Below are positions 8,680-17,309 of a stretch of DNA of 64,000 nt, in pieces. Source of the DNA: Palsa-504 sp963739615. Its GTDB lineage: Bacteria; Actinomycetota; Actinomycetes; Streptosporangiales; Streptosporangiaceae. Below the pieces are notes generated by a model. The model saw only the letters and a program-made list of their open reading frames with translations, searched no databases and was not told where the DNA came from. Position numbers and translations under genes: made by a program. The stretch is from NCBI GenBank assembly GCA_963739615.1, contig CAVUBD010000016.1, positions 186,001-250,000 on the forward strand, given 5' to 3'. Position 1 is the stretch's first letter, and the number at the start of each line of letters is the position of its first letter.

Positions 8680-9283
8680 TCGGAGGACTGGGTGCTGCTC
8701 ACATGGCGACCAGAGCAGGTGGCTGATTGTCGCATTACGGATCCCGTCAGGGGTCCGGGTCCTCCGGGGAAAACGGGGTCTGGGGTGTCCCCAGGCGGGT
8801 CCGCGAAGGGCGGCGCGCTGTGCGCGTGCGGGGTGATAACACAGGGGCGCAGCTCCCTGGGACCGGGGTCCGGGGCGGGAGCCCCGGCGAGAAAGCCTGG
8901 CAAAGGGTGTGAACTCCGTACCGTACCGTACGCTACCGATGGTCTTGGGACGAGCCGTCTGCCAGCCTGAAAAGCGGGAGGTCGGCAGTTCGATCCTGTC
9001 CCTGACCACCACCACCACATCCATGCTCCGCTGACCTGCGGCAATGCCAGTCACCGGCTCCTGTGACCGGCAGTCGTGAGTGACCGCCATAGCCCGCTCT
9101 TAACCTCTGGAAACCGCACCTTATCGCGCGCGCATGATCACCAGCTCGGGGTTTCGGTCACCGCAAGGGCGAGGACTGCCCGCACGCAGGGGGCGAGGAG
9201 CGCGGGGGCATGCCCAGCAGATTGTCCGGGCCTCGCGGAGCAGCAGCGTGCCCGATGGCGGTCACGCTTGCCGTCCTGCGACA
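8680..9283. other. Intergenic, contains tRNA-like fragment
   Basis: I see no protein gene here. Repeated CGTACC units occur at about 8916..8935. A tRNA-Phe-like relic at 8940..9011 is listed separately. Long ORFs across the relic on both strands are translations of tRNA sequence. Confidence 0.5.
8940..9011 (+). pseudogene. tRNA-Phe(GAA)-like pseudogene or 3' fragment
   Basis: The 3' half is convincing. It has an anticodon loop CTGAAAA flanked by CCAGC and GCGGG, a T-arm GGCAG-TTCGATC-CTGTC, and then CCTGACC, A and CCA. Upstream, GGTC could pair with GACC, but the D-arm lacks the usual AGCTCAG and GG signatures and the total is only about 72 nt. It is probably a 3' fragment left by an integration event at a second tRNA, and not a working gene. 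Confidence 0.5.
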
Positions 9284-9814
9284 TCACACCTGAGCGGACT
9301 TCGCGTCGGCTTCGATCGCGGCGGTGTCGGCCTTCAACTGCCTGGCCTCTATCTTCCGTGCCTGCTTCATCGCCCGCTCGATCTCCGCCCCGCTATCCGA
9401 CACCGCGACCACTACCAGGCCCGCCTGGCCGACGTCCAGGTGCTCGCCGAGCTCCTTCAGATCCTTGCGGCTCATCCCCGCTGCTGCGTGACCGGCCACC
9501 GCGCCCAGCACCGCGCCGCCCCCGGTGGCGACCGCGAGCAGGCCCCCGCCGATCGCGGCGAACGGGAACAGGGCCACCACCAAGCCGGTGGCCAGCCCCG
9601 CCCCGCCGCCGAGCACGCCGCCGGCCCGGGTCGGCGTCTCATGTTTCTTCGTGATCTTGACCTTCCCGCCGGCCCGGCGCTCGATGACCGCGGCGTCATA
9701 GGCGTCGATCAAGCCCGCCTTGGTATGCAGCTCCTTGACCGCCTCATAATCGGCGTCCGCGCCGGCGGCGTTGTCATACACCGCGACATACGCCACGAAC
9801 GTGTCAACTGCCAT
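9284..9814 (-). CDS. DUF1269-type membrane protein
   Basis: This encodes a 176-residue protein. The N-terminal ferredoxin-like part (VDTFVAYVAVYDNAAGADAD) is followed by a Gly/Ala-rich hydrophobic hairpin at about residues 70-115 (VLGGGAGLATGLVVALFPF). A C-terminal part then reads LKELGEHLDVGQAGLVVVAV. This layout is typical of actinobacterial DUF1269 stress-associated proteins with no known enzymatic role. ATG at 9814 was chosen because GGAGG stands seven bases before it; the ATG at 9820 is too close. It precedes a DUF4235 gene on the same strand. Confidence 0.7.
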   Translation of the reverse strand: MAVDTFVAYVAVYDNAAGADADYEAVKELHTKAGLIDAYDAAVIERRAGGKVKITKKHETPTRAGGVLGGGAGLATGLVVALFPFAAIGGGLLAVATGGGAVLGAVAGHAAAGMSRKDLKELGEHLDVGQAGLVVVAVSDSGAEIERAMKQARKIEARQLKADTAAIEADAKSAQV

Positions 9815-9943
9815 CGTCATACCTCCAGGACCCGCCAGACGGGTCGGTCGCGCTACCGATGCAGGGGACTGCCAGCCCGGCAGCCACCCGGGTCGATGAC
9901 CCATCGCTGCGGCCGCTGTAAGTGGTTCCTGCCCGTGCAAGGG

Positions 9944-10273
9944 TCACCCGGCTGTACGGACGGCGGCTTTCGCTTCGTGATGGTCGGGCGACTTGCCGGG
10001 TTCCTGGAGTGTACCGCCGGGCCAGATTCCGGTTGCCTTGCGCGTCCACTCGGCGGCGCCGCGGTCGACAGCCGCCTTGACCAGCGCGTATATCGCGCCA
10101 TGCAGAACTGCGGCGAGCAGGATCTCTCCCCAGTCCCGCTCTGAATCCATCGGCGCAGGCACGTCAGATCCCCGGCCGACAACCTTCCACACCCTTTTGA
10201 AGATCAGCCCGGAAAGCACGCCGCCGACGATTCCAGCCACGATGGCCACCGGCTTGTACAGCAACTTGAGCAT
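9944..10273 (-). CDS. DUF4235 membrane protein
   Basis: This encodes a 109-residue protein with LYKPVAIVAGIVGGVLSGLI as the first membrane helix and KRVWKVV after it. A second helix, EILLAAVLHGAIYALVKAAV, lies near residues 50-70, and then WTRKATGIWPG follows. This is the standard DUF4235 order. The function is unknown. Members recur beside stress-related and DUF1269 genes, as here. It overlaps the 3' end of the upstream gene at 10204..10644. Confidence 0.75.
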   Translation of the reverse strand: MLKLLYKPVAIVAGIVGGVLSGLIFKRVWKVVGRGSDVPAPMDSERDWGEILLAAVLHGAIYALVKAAVDRGAAEWTRKATGIWPGGTLQEPGKSPDHHEAKAAVRTAG

Positions 10274-10644
10274 CGCCGTCTCCCCCCGCGTGATAACCGC
10301 CCGGGGCCATCCCCGGATCTAGCGTTTGCCGGCTTCAGTGCCTGCCGCCCGCGGTGAAGCACCTTCATGCCTTGGACTTGGCCTTGCGCGTTGTACCAGG
10401 CGACCGCGCGCCGCACCGGTTGCGCTTGGTTGTTCTTGGTCACGCTGGCCAGCGCGTACGTCCCGATGACGCCGGTAATGACTGTTGCCTGGAAGCGGCG
10501 GTCGTGCAGGAGGATGTGCGTTATCACCGCGAGCCAGATCCCGTACCCGGCCATGCGATCGGGGAGGCTGGGCCGCGCGGGCCCGGGCGCAGCCGGGCCT
10601 GCTGGCGTCGCCCAAGCCTGACCAGGTGCCGTCTCCGCCGTCAT
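10204..10644 (-). CDS. Small membrane-associated protein, unknown
   Basis: This encodes up to 146 residues. The core DRMAGYGIWLAVITHILLHD with RRFQATVITGVIGTYALASV gives one or two membrane helices. A basic tail VRRAVAWYNAQGQVQGMKVL follows. The last 23 codons overlap the DUF4235 gene and have low-complexity composition, so the original stop may have been lost near 10325. Together with the two following genes it forms a three-gene membrane or stress set. Confidence 0.5.
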   Translation of the reverse strand: MTAETAPGQAWATPAGPAAPGPARPSLPDRMAGYGIWLAVITHILLHDRRFQATVITGVIGTYALASVTKNNQAQPVRRAVAWYNAQGQVQGMKVLHRGRQALKPANARSGDGPGRLSRGGRRRCSSCCTSRWPSWLESSAACFPG

Positions 10645-10926
10645 GCTGCCCTCCTTCGGTCCGCAATTTCCTGACCGCGGCCCGGAAGGAACGAGCCGCT
10701 GTTGTGTGAATCATCGCATGGTGGTCCCCGGTCTGGTAAGCCCAGCAGTCCTGATATCCGGGGGGTCGCTCGGCTGCCGTGCCGGGTGGTAGCGGCGGCG
10801 CCCCAGGCGCCGCCTTGATCTAGTACGGCTAAATTCGGCAACGCTACGCCCAGTGCGCGGCCCATAGCCGACCCATAGCAGTGGTTCGTGCCCGGACCCG
10901 TTAGCGTCAGGCTTGTGAGTGATGCG

Positions 10927-11439
10927 ATGAGTGATGGGGCGAGCCGGTGGAAGACGTTCGGTGAGCGGGTGATCTATGACAACCCGTGGGTGTGGCTGGG
11001 CCAGGTCGATGTGGAGTTGCCGGATGGGGAGCGGTTCTGGCATCACGTGGTGCGGCTGCACCGGGCGGCGATGATGGTGCTGCTGGACGAGCAGAACCGG
11101 GTTCTCCTGCTGTGGCGTCATCGGTTTGTTCAGGACCGGTGGGGGTGGGAACTTCCCGGCGGGCTGATCGATGAGGGCGAGGAGCCGGCTGAGACGGCGG
11201 CCCGGGAGCTGGAGGAGGAGACGGGGTACCGGGCGGGCCGGGTTGAGCATCTGATCACGTTCCAGCCGATGGTCGGCATGGTGGATTCGGAGCATGTGGT
11301 GCTCGTCGGCCGGGATGCCGAGAGGATCGGAGAGCCGACCGAGGGGAATGAGATCGAGCGGATGGAGTGGGTGCCGCTGGCCTCGGTGCCGCCCGGGCGG
11401 GGTCGTCCCGGCGGAGAGGTCAGGGAGGTGGCGGCATGA
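10927..11439 (+). CDS. NUDIX hydrolase (ADP-ribose pyrophosphatase type)
   Basis: The complete Nudix box GLIDEGEEPAETAARELEEE plus TGY lies near residues 77-99 and fits G-x5-E-x7-R-E-U-x-E-E-x-G-U. It is preceded by WELPGG, as in ADP-ribose pyrophosphatases. The enzyme would hydrolyse a nucleoside diphosphate linked to X. There is no clear ribosome-binding site; GTG at 10915 and ATG at 10927 are both possible, and I chose the latter. The stop overlaps the next gene by 4 bp (ATGA). Confidence 0.85.
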   Translation: MSDGASRWKTFGERVIYDNPWVWLGQVDVELPDGERFWHHVVRLHRAAMMVLLDEQNRVLLLWRHRFVQDRWGWELPGGLIDEGEEPAETAARELEEETGYRAGRVEHLITFQPMVGMVDSEHVVLVGRDAERIGEPTEGNEIERMEWVPLASVPPGRGRPGGEVREVAA

Positions 11440-11738
11440 AAAGCGGCGGCGGGTCGTCCGCACACCTCGGCATGTACGTCGGCCAGGACTGGCAGACGTT
11501 CCTGAGCACGTACGAGGACCACACGCCGATCCTCGATGTCACGTGCGGGTCGGCCACGGTGTCGCTGTCCGTCGCCGACCGCCAGACCGGCGCGGCGGCG
11601 GTGGAGTTCGCCCGGGACCTGGCCGGCAAGGCGGCCAAGTTCGCCGCCGAGGTCGAGCGGCTGCACGCCCAGGAACACGACGGCGACAGCGAGGCCTGCA
11701 CGGCCTGCCAGAGCCGCAGGGATGGTGAGGCGGCCTGA
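11436..11738 (+). CDS. Small acidic protein coupled to NUDIX gene
   Basis: This encodes 100 residues. The start ATGA overlaps the NUDIX stop and GGAGG lies nine bases upstream. The sequence reads GMYVGQDWQTFLSTYEDHTP, then a predicted alpha helix EFARDLAGKAAKFAAEVERL, then a C-terminal CTACQS pair of cysteines. I recognise no family. The overlap shows co-translation with NUDIX, but the C-terminus abuts an IS110 fragment and may have been altered. Confidence 0.55.
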   Translation: MKSGGGSSAHLGMYVGQDWQTFLSTYEDHTPILDVTCGSATVSLSVADRQTGAAAVEFARDLAGKAAKFAAEVERLHAQEHDGDSEACTACQSRRDGEAA

Positions 11739-11739
11739 T

Positions 11740-12052
11740 GGTAACCGCGCGGCGCTCAAGCGCGCCCGCCGCCGGGACATCCCCGGCAAGGCCACCGTCA
11801 TCATGGCCGCGCTGCGCGGCGCCCAGCTGGGGCAGCCGCCGACCATCACCGCCGCCTACGCGGCCACCGTCCGGTCCCTGATCGCGGTGATCACCACCCT
11901 GAATGAGCAGGTCAAGATCCTGCAAGGGCAGGTGGAGGCGGATTTTTGGCCAGCACCCGGACGCTGAGATCTACCTGTCCCAGCCCGGCCTGGGACCCAT
12001 CCCCGGCGCCCGGGCGCTCGGCGAATCCGGCGACGACCCGCACCGGTACGCC
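11740..12052 (+). pseudogene. IS110 family transposase fragment
   Basis: The frame reads RRRDIPGKATVIMAALRGAQ, then VRSLIAVITTLNEQVKIL, then, after a one-base shift in a T-run at about 11944, HPDAEIYLSQPGLGPIPGAR and GDDPHRYA. This is the middle of an IS110 transposase, the segment before the C-terminal Tnp domain. Both ends and the catalytic N-terminus are missing. It belongs to a different IS110 subgroup from the element at 37.6-41.3 kb. Confidence 0.75.
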
Positions 12053-12604
12053 ACCGGCCCGGCGTCCGCTCCGGCGGTGTTCGCGGTCACGCTGAACACC
12101 GGGGCCAAGACCGCCGCGGTCGCCCCGTTCTTCGCTGACAACGCGACGGCCACCGGGGTAAACGCCCCGAACGCCGGCAAGAAGGTCACCCTCGCCCTCA
12201 CGGACCCGGACTCGAACTTGGTCGTCCCGTCGAGCTCGGCGGACTTCGCCGGGGACTTCATGCTGAACTCCCAGGGCGACGAGGAACTGATCTTCTCCGG
12301 TGCCAGCGGCCAGAACCTGCAGGTCCTGAAGCTCTCTAACTCAGTCGACGACATCGCCTGGGCGACCTCGGCCACCGGGACGCTGTACACGACGGACTCC
12401 GGTGCCAACACGGTCGATGCCATCACGGGCTCGTTCACGCCGGGGACCGCGTACACCGCGGTGACCCCGTGCAACGCCAACAGCGCCTCGTCCACGTGCT
12501 CTACGCTCAACACCCTGGGCACGATCAACCCGAAGACCGGCGCGGTCGGCAATGTCGTCGTCAACGGGCCGGTCCAACCCAAGGGCATGATCTTCGTCCC
12601 GTAA
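12053..12604 (+). pseudogene. C-terminal part of a secreted repeat-type protein
   Basis: The frame of the IS110 fragment changes character after HRYA. It continues for about 183 residues rich in Thr, Ser, Ala, Asn and Gly, with short beta-rich repeats (GTLYTTDSGANTVDAITGSF, then INPKTGAVGNVVVNGPVQPK, then GMIFVP and a stop). This looks like the last blades of an exported propeller protein whose signal peptide and N-terminus were lost when the IS110 piece joined it. It has no start of its own. Confidence 0.55.
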
Positions 12605-12699
12605 CCGGCACGACCCGTCCCCATTCGAACGGCCTCAGACGGCTCGGCCGTCGCCAGTCAGGCAACGCAAGCGAATTCTTGACGCGTGCCCGACTTACT

Positions 12700-12815
12700 G
12701 CGCTCCTCCGTTCTTCCTCGCAGCCGCCGGATCCTTGCGACTGGGTGCAGGGGTCTAGGCTGGCGAAGCCATCGCGAGACGACGCCCGGAGGGCGGCCTA
12801 GACGCGGTGCCCGCG
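12700..12815 (+). repeat. Dispersed repeat with conserved hairpin (copy 1)
   Basis: This is about 110 bp shared with 47279..47400: TTCCTCGCAG, then CCTTGCGA, then GGTCTAGGCT, then AAGCCATCGCGA, a hairpin CGCCCGGAGGGCG, then CTAGACGCGGTG. The other copy forms the longer hairpin GACGCCCGCAGGGCGTC. Both copies lie toward the right end of an island segment. Confidence 0.6.
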
Positions 12816-13067
12816 AGGCGGATCGGTCATGCGGACGTGGCGTTCACCATGAAGCAGTACGTCCAGACTGAGCTGGAGGCCGACCGCCAGGTGGCCAACA
12901 CCCTCGCGGAACTGATCATCGGCGGGTCGCTTGCCTCTACTGCGGTCGCGGCATCGTTAGCAGATCCGTTAGCAAACCACATGCCAGAGGCCCCTTCTCT
13001 GTTTGAGAAAGGACCTCTAGCCTTGGTAGCGGGGGCGGGATTTGAACCCGCGACCTCTGGGTTATGA
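12813..13067 (+). pseudogene. Tyrosine recombinase (integrase) C-terminal remnant
   Basis: The frame reads RIGHADVAFTMKQYVQTELE and ADRQVANTLAELIIGG. This is the end of a phage or ICE integrase, with the catalytic Tyr at 12858..12860 in MKQY after the G-H-x-x-x-x-x-T-M motif. Everything upstream is replaced by a dispersed repeat. The frame runs on through the arm pair and att copy B and stops at 13067. The last 16 residues, LALVAGAGFEPATSGL, are translated tRNA sequence. It marks the integrase end of the A-B element. Confidence 0.75.
12956..12973. promoter_or_regulatory. Paired hexamer arm site (GTTAGC type), integrase side
   Basis: GTTAGC-AGATCC-GTTAGC lies 51 bp from att copy B. Its 12-bp period and sequence match the pair at 7550, the other end of the same segment. 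Confidence 0.5.
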
Positions 13068-13069
13068 GC
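12984..13069 (-). repeat. att copy B: tRNA-fMet 3' part plus terminator hairpin
   Basis: The 46 bp at 13024..13069 are identical to the tRNA 3' part. The hairpin at 12984..13021 is a slightly mismatched copy of the tRNA terminator. The 5' half of the tRNA is absent. Confidence 0.9.
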
Positions 13070-13196
13070 ACCACGACGTTGGTCTCTGCCGTCTCGGCCC
13101 GTCTCTGGTCACCGCGCTGGGCTCGGCGGACCTGCGACATGAAGTCTTCCCGGGCCTTCTGCGTCTCCCCCGTCTCAGCCTGTCCCGCCACGTCTC

Positions 13197-13218
13197 GTGC
13201 ACAAATGCGTGCACAAAT
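13197..13218. promoter_or_regulatory. Paired decamer arm site (GTGCACAAAT type)
   Basis: GTGCACAAAT is repeated with a 12-bp period 128 bp from att copy B. The identical pair lies 128 bp from copy C at 27002. Confidence 0.55.
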
Positions 13219-13893
13219 CGGCCTTCCGGTCTGCTGGTTCGTGTCGGCAAGCATGACCGCCCGATCTGGCACACAACGGTCACGGGGAGCATCTGAGCCG
13301 TAGGCTTAGGCAAGTGGTCCAGGACCGTCTGTTGCCGTCCGTGCGCTGGGCCGACATTCCACAGATGTCCACCCGGGACAGGCGTTGTCCAGCGGCTTGG
13401 CAGCAGTATTGGCAGCAGTCGCAGCCGAACGGCACTGATCCTTGACCGTCTGCTAATGGCCGGACATATCCCCAGTTGGCAGATCGTGCGAGCGTTATGC
13501 GCTGTCGCCGGTCGCTGCTGGTAGCCGTTGGCTGTTGCTGTTGCTGTCACCGTTGCTGTCATCCACGCTGCGCGTCCGCGCCTAGCGATCTTCCCCGCCC
13601 GGCTCCGGTCCTGATGCTCCGCCCCTTCCCCGGTCATGTCGCCAGGGATGAGGAGGTCCTGGTCAAGCTGTGGTGAACGGCTGTAGAGCCTGTGGAGACG
13701 GTGTGGAGATCTAAAGAGGTGACCATCGGCCCACTGACGGCAGGCCTTCGCCTCTTCCTCAGCGATTACCGACGTGACTAACGGGCCACCGGCGATCGAC
13801 CTTGGCCCCTATCTCAGCGCTGCAGGCGGCGGTGCACTAAAAGCAGGATTCGTTATCAGTGGCTGGCCCGCCAAAGAGACGGAGGGGTTCTCT
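13219..13893. other. Dispersed-repeat region, no gene
   Basis: Positions 13300..13372 match 4731..4788 and 30388..30463. Positions 13386..13561 match 17313..17492. A 12-bp-period pair TTGGCAGCAGTA/TTGGCAGCAGTC lies at 13397..13420. A GCTGTT-rich patch follows. The open frames here have no protein-like features. Confidence 0.5.
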
Positions 13894-14322
13894 ATGAGCA
13901 GCATCAGAGATGCCTACGAACAGGGCATCGGGTTCTACAACGCTGGAGACGTGGAGGGCCTCGTCAATCTCCACACCGAGGATGCGACGCTGGTGACGCC
14001 TTTCGGCACCGCCCAGGGCCGTGCCGCCATCCGAGAAGCCTTGAGCCGCGACAAAGCCGCCTTCCCGGACCACGCCATGACCGTAGATGTGTACGTCGAA
14101 CAGGGCGACACCATGGCGGCCGAGTGGACCATGGTAGGTACGAACACGGGTCCGCTGCTCATGCCGGACGGCACTGAGCTGCCCCCGACTGGCAAGCGGG
14201 TCGAGCTCAAAGGCATGGAGCTGGCGCAAATGCGCGACGGGAAGGCAGCCGTGCACCACCAGTACTGGGACAACATGGCTGTCGCCGGACAGCTCGGTGT
14301 TCTGCCGGAGGCAGCCGCCTGA
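13894..14322 (+). CDS. SnoaL-like (NTF2 fold) protein
   Basis: This encodes a 142-residue protein of the length usual for SnoaL-like domains. It reads AYEQGIGFYNAGDVEGLVNL and then H-T-E-D-A-T, then GRAAIREALSRDKAAFPDHA, then EWTMVGTNTGPL and MRDGKAAVHHQYWDNM. The order matches the cone-shaped fold of ester cyclases and delta-isomerases, but the activity cannot be assigned. ATG at 13894 follows GGAGGGG by seven bases; the longer frame from 13774 lacks a site. A close paralogue lies at 19834..20268 on the other strand. Confidence 0.8.
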   Translation: MSSIRDAYEQGIGFYNAGDVEGLVNLHTEDATLVTPFGTAQGRAAIREALSRDKAAFPDHAMTVDVYVEQGDTMAAEWTMVGTNTGPLLMPDGTELPPTGKRVELKGMELAQMRDGKAAVHHQYWDNMAVAGQLGVLPEAAA

Positions 14323-14556
14323 TCCCGGCATCTCCGGCGAGACGGCGCGCAGATGGGTTCCGGCAGGTCGGCTCACTGGTCGCGCTGCGGGGCGGGGAGA
14401 TGGCCGTTGCGGAACCCGTCTGGCAGGCGGAGGTGGCGTACGGGCCGCGTGCTTCGAAGTCCGCGTGAGTCCGCCCCGTGTGCGCCGCGACTGCCGCCGT
14501 CTAGCTGGGTGTGACAGGCGGTGCCCTCGCGGCGTGTTCTTCGGCGGGCTCGTCGT

Positions 14557-15729
14557 CTAGCCAGATGTAGCAGGTGGCTGCGAGTCGAGGTACCCGCGCA
14601 TTTGCCTGTATCCATAGTCGAGGCGCCGCTCGATCGCCTCCCCGGTGAAATCTCCGGGGCTCTCCCCGGCTGGTTTCATGATGTCGACCGCATGTACGTT
14701 CCGGACAGGGTCATATGTCATGGCTTCTTCCCAGTCCTCCGTGCCCTTGACTGCCAGGAGATCTGCCAGGAGATCTGCGAGCCCTGCGGGCGCGGAGGAC
14801 AGCTTCCTTACCTCTTCCAGTATTCTCTTTGCCTCCTTCTGTTCCAGAATTGTATTTACCTCCTTCAGGAGGCTGATGAACTGCACGTACCTCGCGGCTC
14901 TGTGCGTATCGGTTGCCAGGTTGTTCTGCAGGAGCATCTCGAACTCCCGCAGCACCACTTGCAGAATGTTGGCCGGGATCGCCCCAGCGCCAGTGTTGAC
15001 ATTGATCACGTAGATCGGCATCGTCTGGGCCTCTGCCGTCGTCAGGTTGTCGACGACCGGATGCAGGGGCGTGTTATCGGTCACGCCGCCGTCCCAGTAG
15101 GACCGGCCGTCGATCACCGTCCAGGGAAAACCTCCCGGAAAGCTGCCGCTGGCCAGCACATGCTCCACTCCGAAGTGCACGGCCGGGTACTCCGGCCCGG
15201 GGAGCTCCTTCTTCGGGAAAAGGTTGCTGAAGTAAACGGTCTTGCCGTTTTCGATGTCGCTCGCCGACACGAACACCCGCATGTGGTCCGGATCGCGCAC
15301 CTGATCCCAGTCCAGGCGCTCCAGCGTCTCCTTGAGCGGCGTATTGTCGGCCGCGTATGTCCAGGTCGGAAGCCTCCAGTAGTCCAGCCGCGGCCTGTAC
15401 ATGTGCGGGACTGCCATGGCCCCCACGTGCTGGACCGGGCCGACCGGGGGCGGTACCAGAATGTCCGCGGTCTTGAGTCCATTCCACATAGCTTCGAGCT
15501 CGTCCGGCGGGTAGGTCTTCGCTGCGGCGAGCGTCACCGCATTCGCCGCGCCCGACGAAGCCCCTGCGACAATTGCGCACTCCATGCCGCTGTCATAAAG
15601 GCACTTGACCGCGCCAGCCTCGTAAGCGCCAAGAGCGCCACCGCCCTGGAGCACGAGCCCGATCTTCGTCTTCTGCGGACCGCCCGCACTGCCCGTCTTC
15701 GCCGATACCGATGTTTCTGCGCTAGCCAT
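14557..15729 (-). CDS. Patatin-like phospholipase with DUF3734 tail
   Basis: This encodes 390 residues. The oxyanion motif QGGGALGAYEAG lies at residues 28-39, the nucleophile motif GASSG has Ser58, and the second catalytic residue is in YWDGGVTDN near residue 215. The C-terminal RRLDYGYRQMRGYL is the DUF3734 part found in this subfamily. These proteins are acyl hydrolases acting on lipids. ATG at 15729 is preceded by GGAGGG. It sits in the B-C element next to IS701. All catalytic residues are present. Confidence 0.9.
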   Translation of the reverse strand: MASAETSVSAKTGSAGGPQKTKIGLVLQGGGALGAYEAGAVKCLYDSGMECAIVAGASSGAANAVTLAAAKTYPPDELEAMWNGLKTADILVPPPVGPVQHVGAMAVPHMYRPRLDYWRLPTWTYAADNTPLKETLERLDWDQVRDPDHMRVFVSASDIENGKTVYFSNLFPKKELPGPEYPAVHFGVEHVLASGSFPGGFPWTVIDGRSYWDGGVTDNTPLHPVVDNLTTAEAQTMPIYVINVNTGAGAIPANILQVVLREFEMLLQNNLATDTHRAARYVQFISLLKEVNTILEQKEAKRILEEVRKLSSAPAGLADLLADLLAVKGTEDWEEAMTYDPVRNVHAVDIMKPAGESPGDFTGEAIERRLDYGYRQMRGYLDSQPPATSG

Positions 15730-15843
15730 GACAGCATTCCCTCCGCGTCGACACGGTTCTGGTAACTCTTCAGAACCCCCTGATTACGTTCCACGCTGTG
15801 CCGCCGCCCTGGCGCGCACTAGGGACTAAAGGCCCGTATCTGT

Positions 15844-17309
15844 TACGGCAGCTGTAGTTCGTTGTGATCATGGTGTTGTCTCTGCATAAGAATTCCAGCG
15901 TCGGTGGGCTTGGCGGGCGCGGTGCTGGTGGCGGCGGCGCCAGGCCGACCAGTGCAGGCGGTGGGCCCGGTCTCGCCGGGGCGGCGGGATGACGATGTCG
16001 CGCAAGAGCCGCAGCAGCTCCGGAACGGTGACCGGGACCAGCCCGGCATCCAGGTCTGAGCCGGCGTCTTGCTGGCGTTGCACGGCGACGGCGACCGCGA
16101 GATAGATGTAGGCGAGCAGGCAGATCGCGGTCCAGCGGTGCCAGGACCTCCAGCGGATGACCTGCCCGGCGTCCAGGCCGGCAATCTGCTTCGCAAGCTG
16201 ATGATCTTCTTCAATGCGCCAGCGGCAGACCGCGATGGCGATCAGCCGGGACAGCGGGACCGGTCCGGGTGTCCAGCACCGGTAGTACGACAGCTGGCCG
16301 GTATAGCGGTGCCGCCGGGCCAGCATCACGCTGTGCCCATCATCGTGCCCGCCGGGAGTATCGTCGCTGGCCACCTCCAGCATCGCCCAGTCATAGTGCC
16401 GGGTGCCCTTAGTCCCGGACCCGGTGCGCATCCGGTGCCAGGCGCGAGCGGGAATCATGCCGGCGGCCGCCGCGGCGGTCACGGTGCGGCCTGAACCCGT
16501 GGTCAGGGCGTGGTTGGCGCGGACCGCCATCACATAGCCCATCCCGCGCTGGCGGATATCACGGCGCAGCTCACGGCCGCCGTACACCTCATCGCCCGCC
16601 ACGAAGGCGGCACGGATCCCCAGGCAGTGCGCGCGGTCCAGCAAAGTGCCAGCCAGTTGCGGCTTGCTGGCGAACAGCACCTCCTCCGGGACGCCGGCCA
16701 GCTCGCGGTGCTCCTCATCAGCGGCCCACGCCTCGGGCAGGTACAAAGCGCGGCCGATCAGCGCATGCCCGCGGCCGGTGGCATAGGTCAAGGTCACCGC
16801 CACCTGGCACAGCGCGACACCGCCCACGGTGCCGCTGTACTGGCGGGCCGCGCCGACCGCATCGGCAGAGGACTTCTCATCGGCAGTCTCATCCACGATC
16901 AGCACCGCATCCCCGTCATCGAGGTAACTGACCGCCCAGGCCGACGCGACGTCCGCAACGTGCTGGTCGTCCCAGACCGCACGCGACAGCAAGTGCTGTA
17001 GCCGGTGCGGCCCGCGATGGCCCACCGCCTCGGCGATCGTCCAGCAGTTGTGATCTTCCAGTTCCATCAGCAGCCCGCTGACCATCTGGCCGCAGCACTG
17101 CCGGGTCTCCCGCCGGGGAAAGCACCCGGCCACCCGCCCCAGCAGATCCGCCAGCAGCGCGGACCGGGCATCATCCGCTACCGTGGCAGCAGCGACTGCC
17201 GCATCTTGATCGTGTTCCACAAACCCATCATGATCGCGGCAGCCGCACCTCTACGCGGTTCCCCTGACCTGCGCCAACAACCCCACGATCACGAACTACA
17301 GCTGCCGTA
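15844..17309 (-). mobile_element. IS701-type insertion sequence, complete
   Basis: The 1466-bp element is bounded by perfect 19-bp inverted repeats TACGGCAGCTGTAGTTCGT. It is flanked by the direct repeat TCTGT (15839..15843 and 17310..17314). It carries one transposase gene. Intact ends and duplication indicate recent insertion into a dispersed-repeat copy. Confidence 0.9.
15868..17220 (-). CDS. IS701 family transposase
   Basis: This encodes 450 residues of the DDE_5 superfamily. The first catalytic Asp is in VLIVDETADEKSS near residue 110, the second in FVAGDEVYGG near 217, and the Glu in CRWRIEEDHQLAKQ near 348. It also contains the conserved RQYSGTVGGVALCQVAV block. The protein cuts and pastes the IS at its 19-bp ends. 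The frame is undamaged and fills the element. Confidence 0.9.
   Translation of the reverse strand: MEHDQDAAVAAATVADDARSALLADLLGRVAGCFPRRETRQCCGQMVSGLLMELEDHNCWTIAEAVGHRGPHRLQHLLSRAVWDDQHVADVASAWAVSYLDDGDAVLIVDETADEKSSADAVGAARQYSGTVGGVALCQVAVTLTYATGRGHALIGRALYLPEAWAADEEHRELAGVPEEVLFASKPQLAGTLLDRAHCLGIRAAFVAGDEVYGGRELRRDIRQRGMGYVMAVRANHALTTGSGRTVTAAAAAGMIPARAWHRMRTGSGTKGTRHYDWAMLEVASDDTPGGHDDGHSVMLARRHRYTGQLSYYRCWTPGPVPLSRLIAIAVCRWRIEEDHQLAKQIAGLDAGQVIRWRSWHRWTAICLLAYIYLAVAVAVQRQQDAGSDLDAGLVPVTVPELLRLLRDIVIPPPRRDRAHRLHWSAWRRRHQHRARQAHRRWNSYAETTP

Noticed and set aside
8656..9090. Minus-strand ORFs with VVVRDRIELPTSRFSG or GTGSNCRPPAFQAG
   Set aside because: These strings are tRNA sequence read in two frames over the Phe-like relic. 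No gene is implied.
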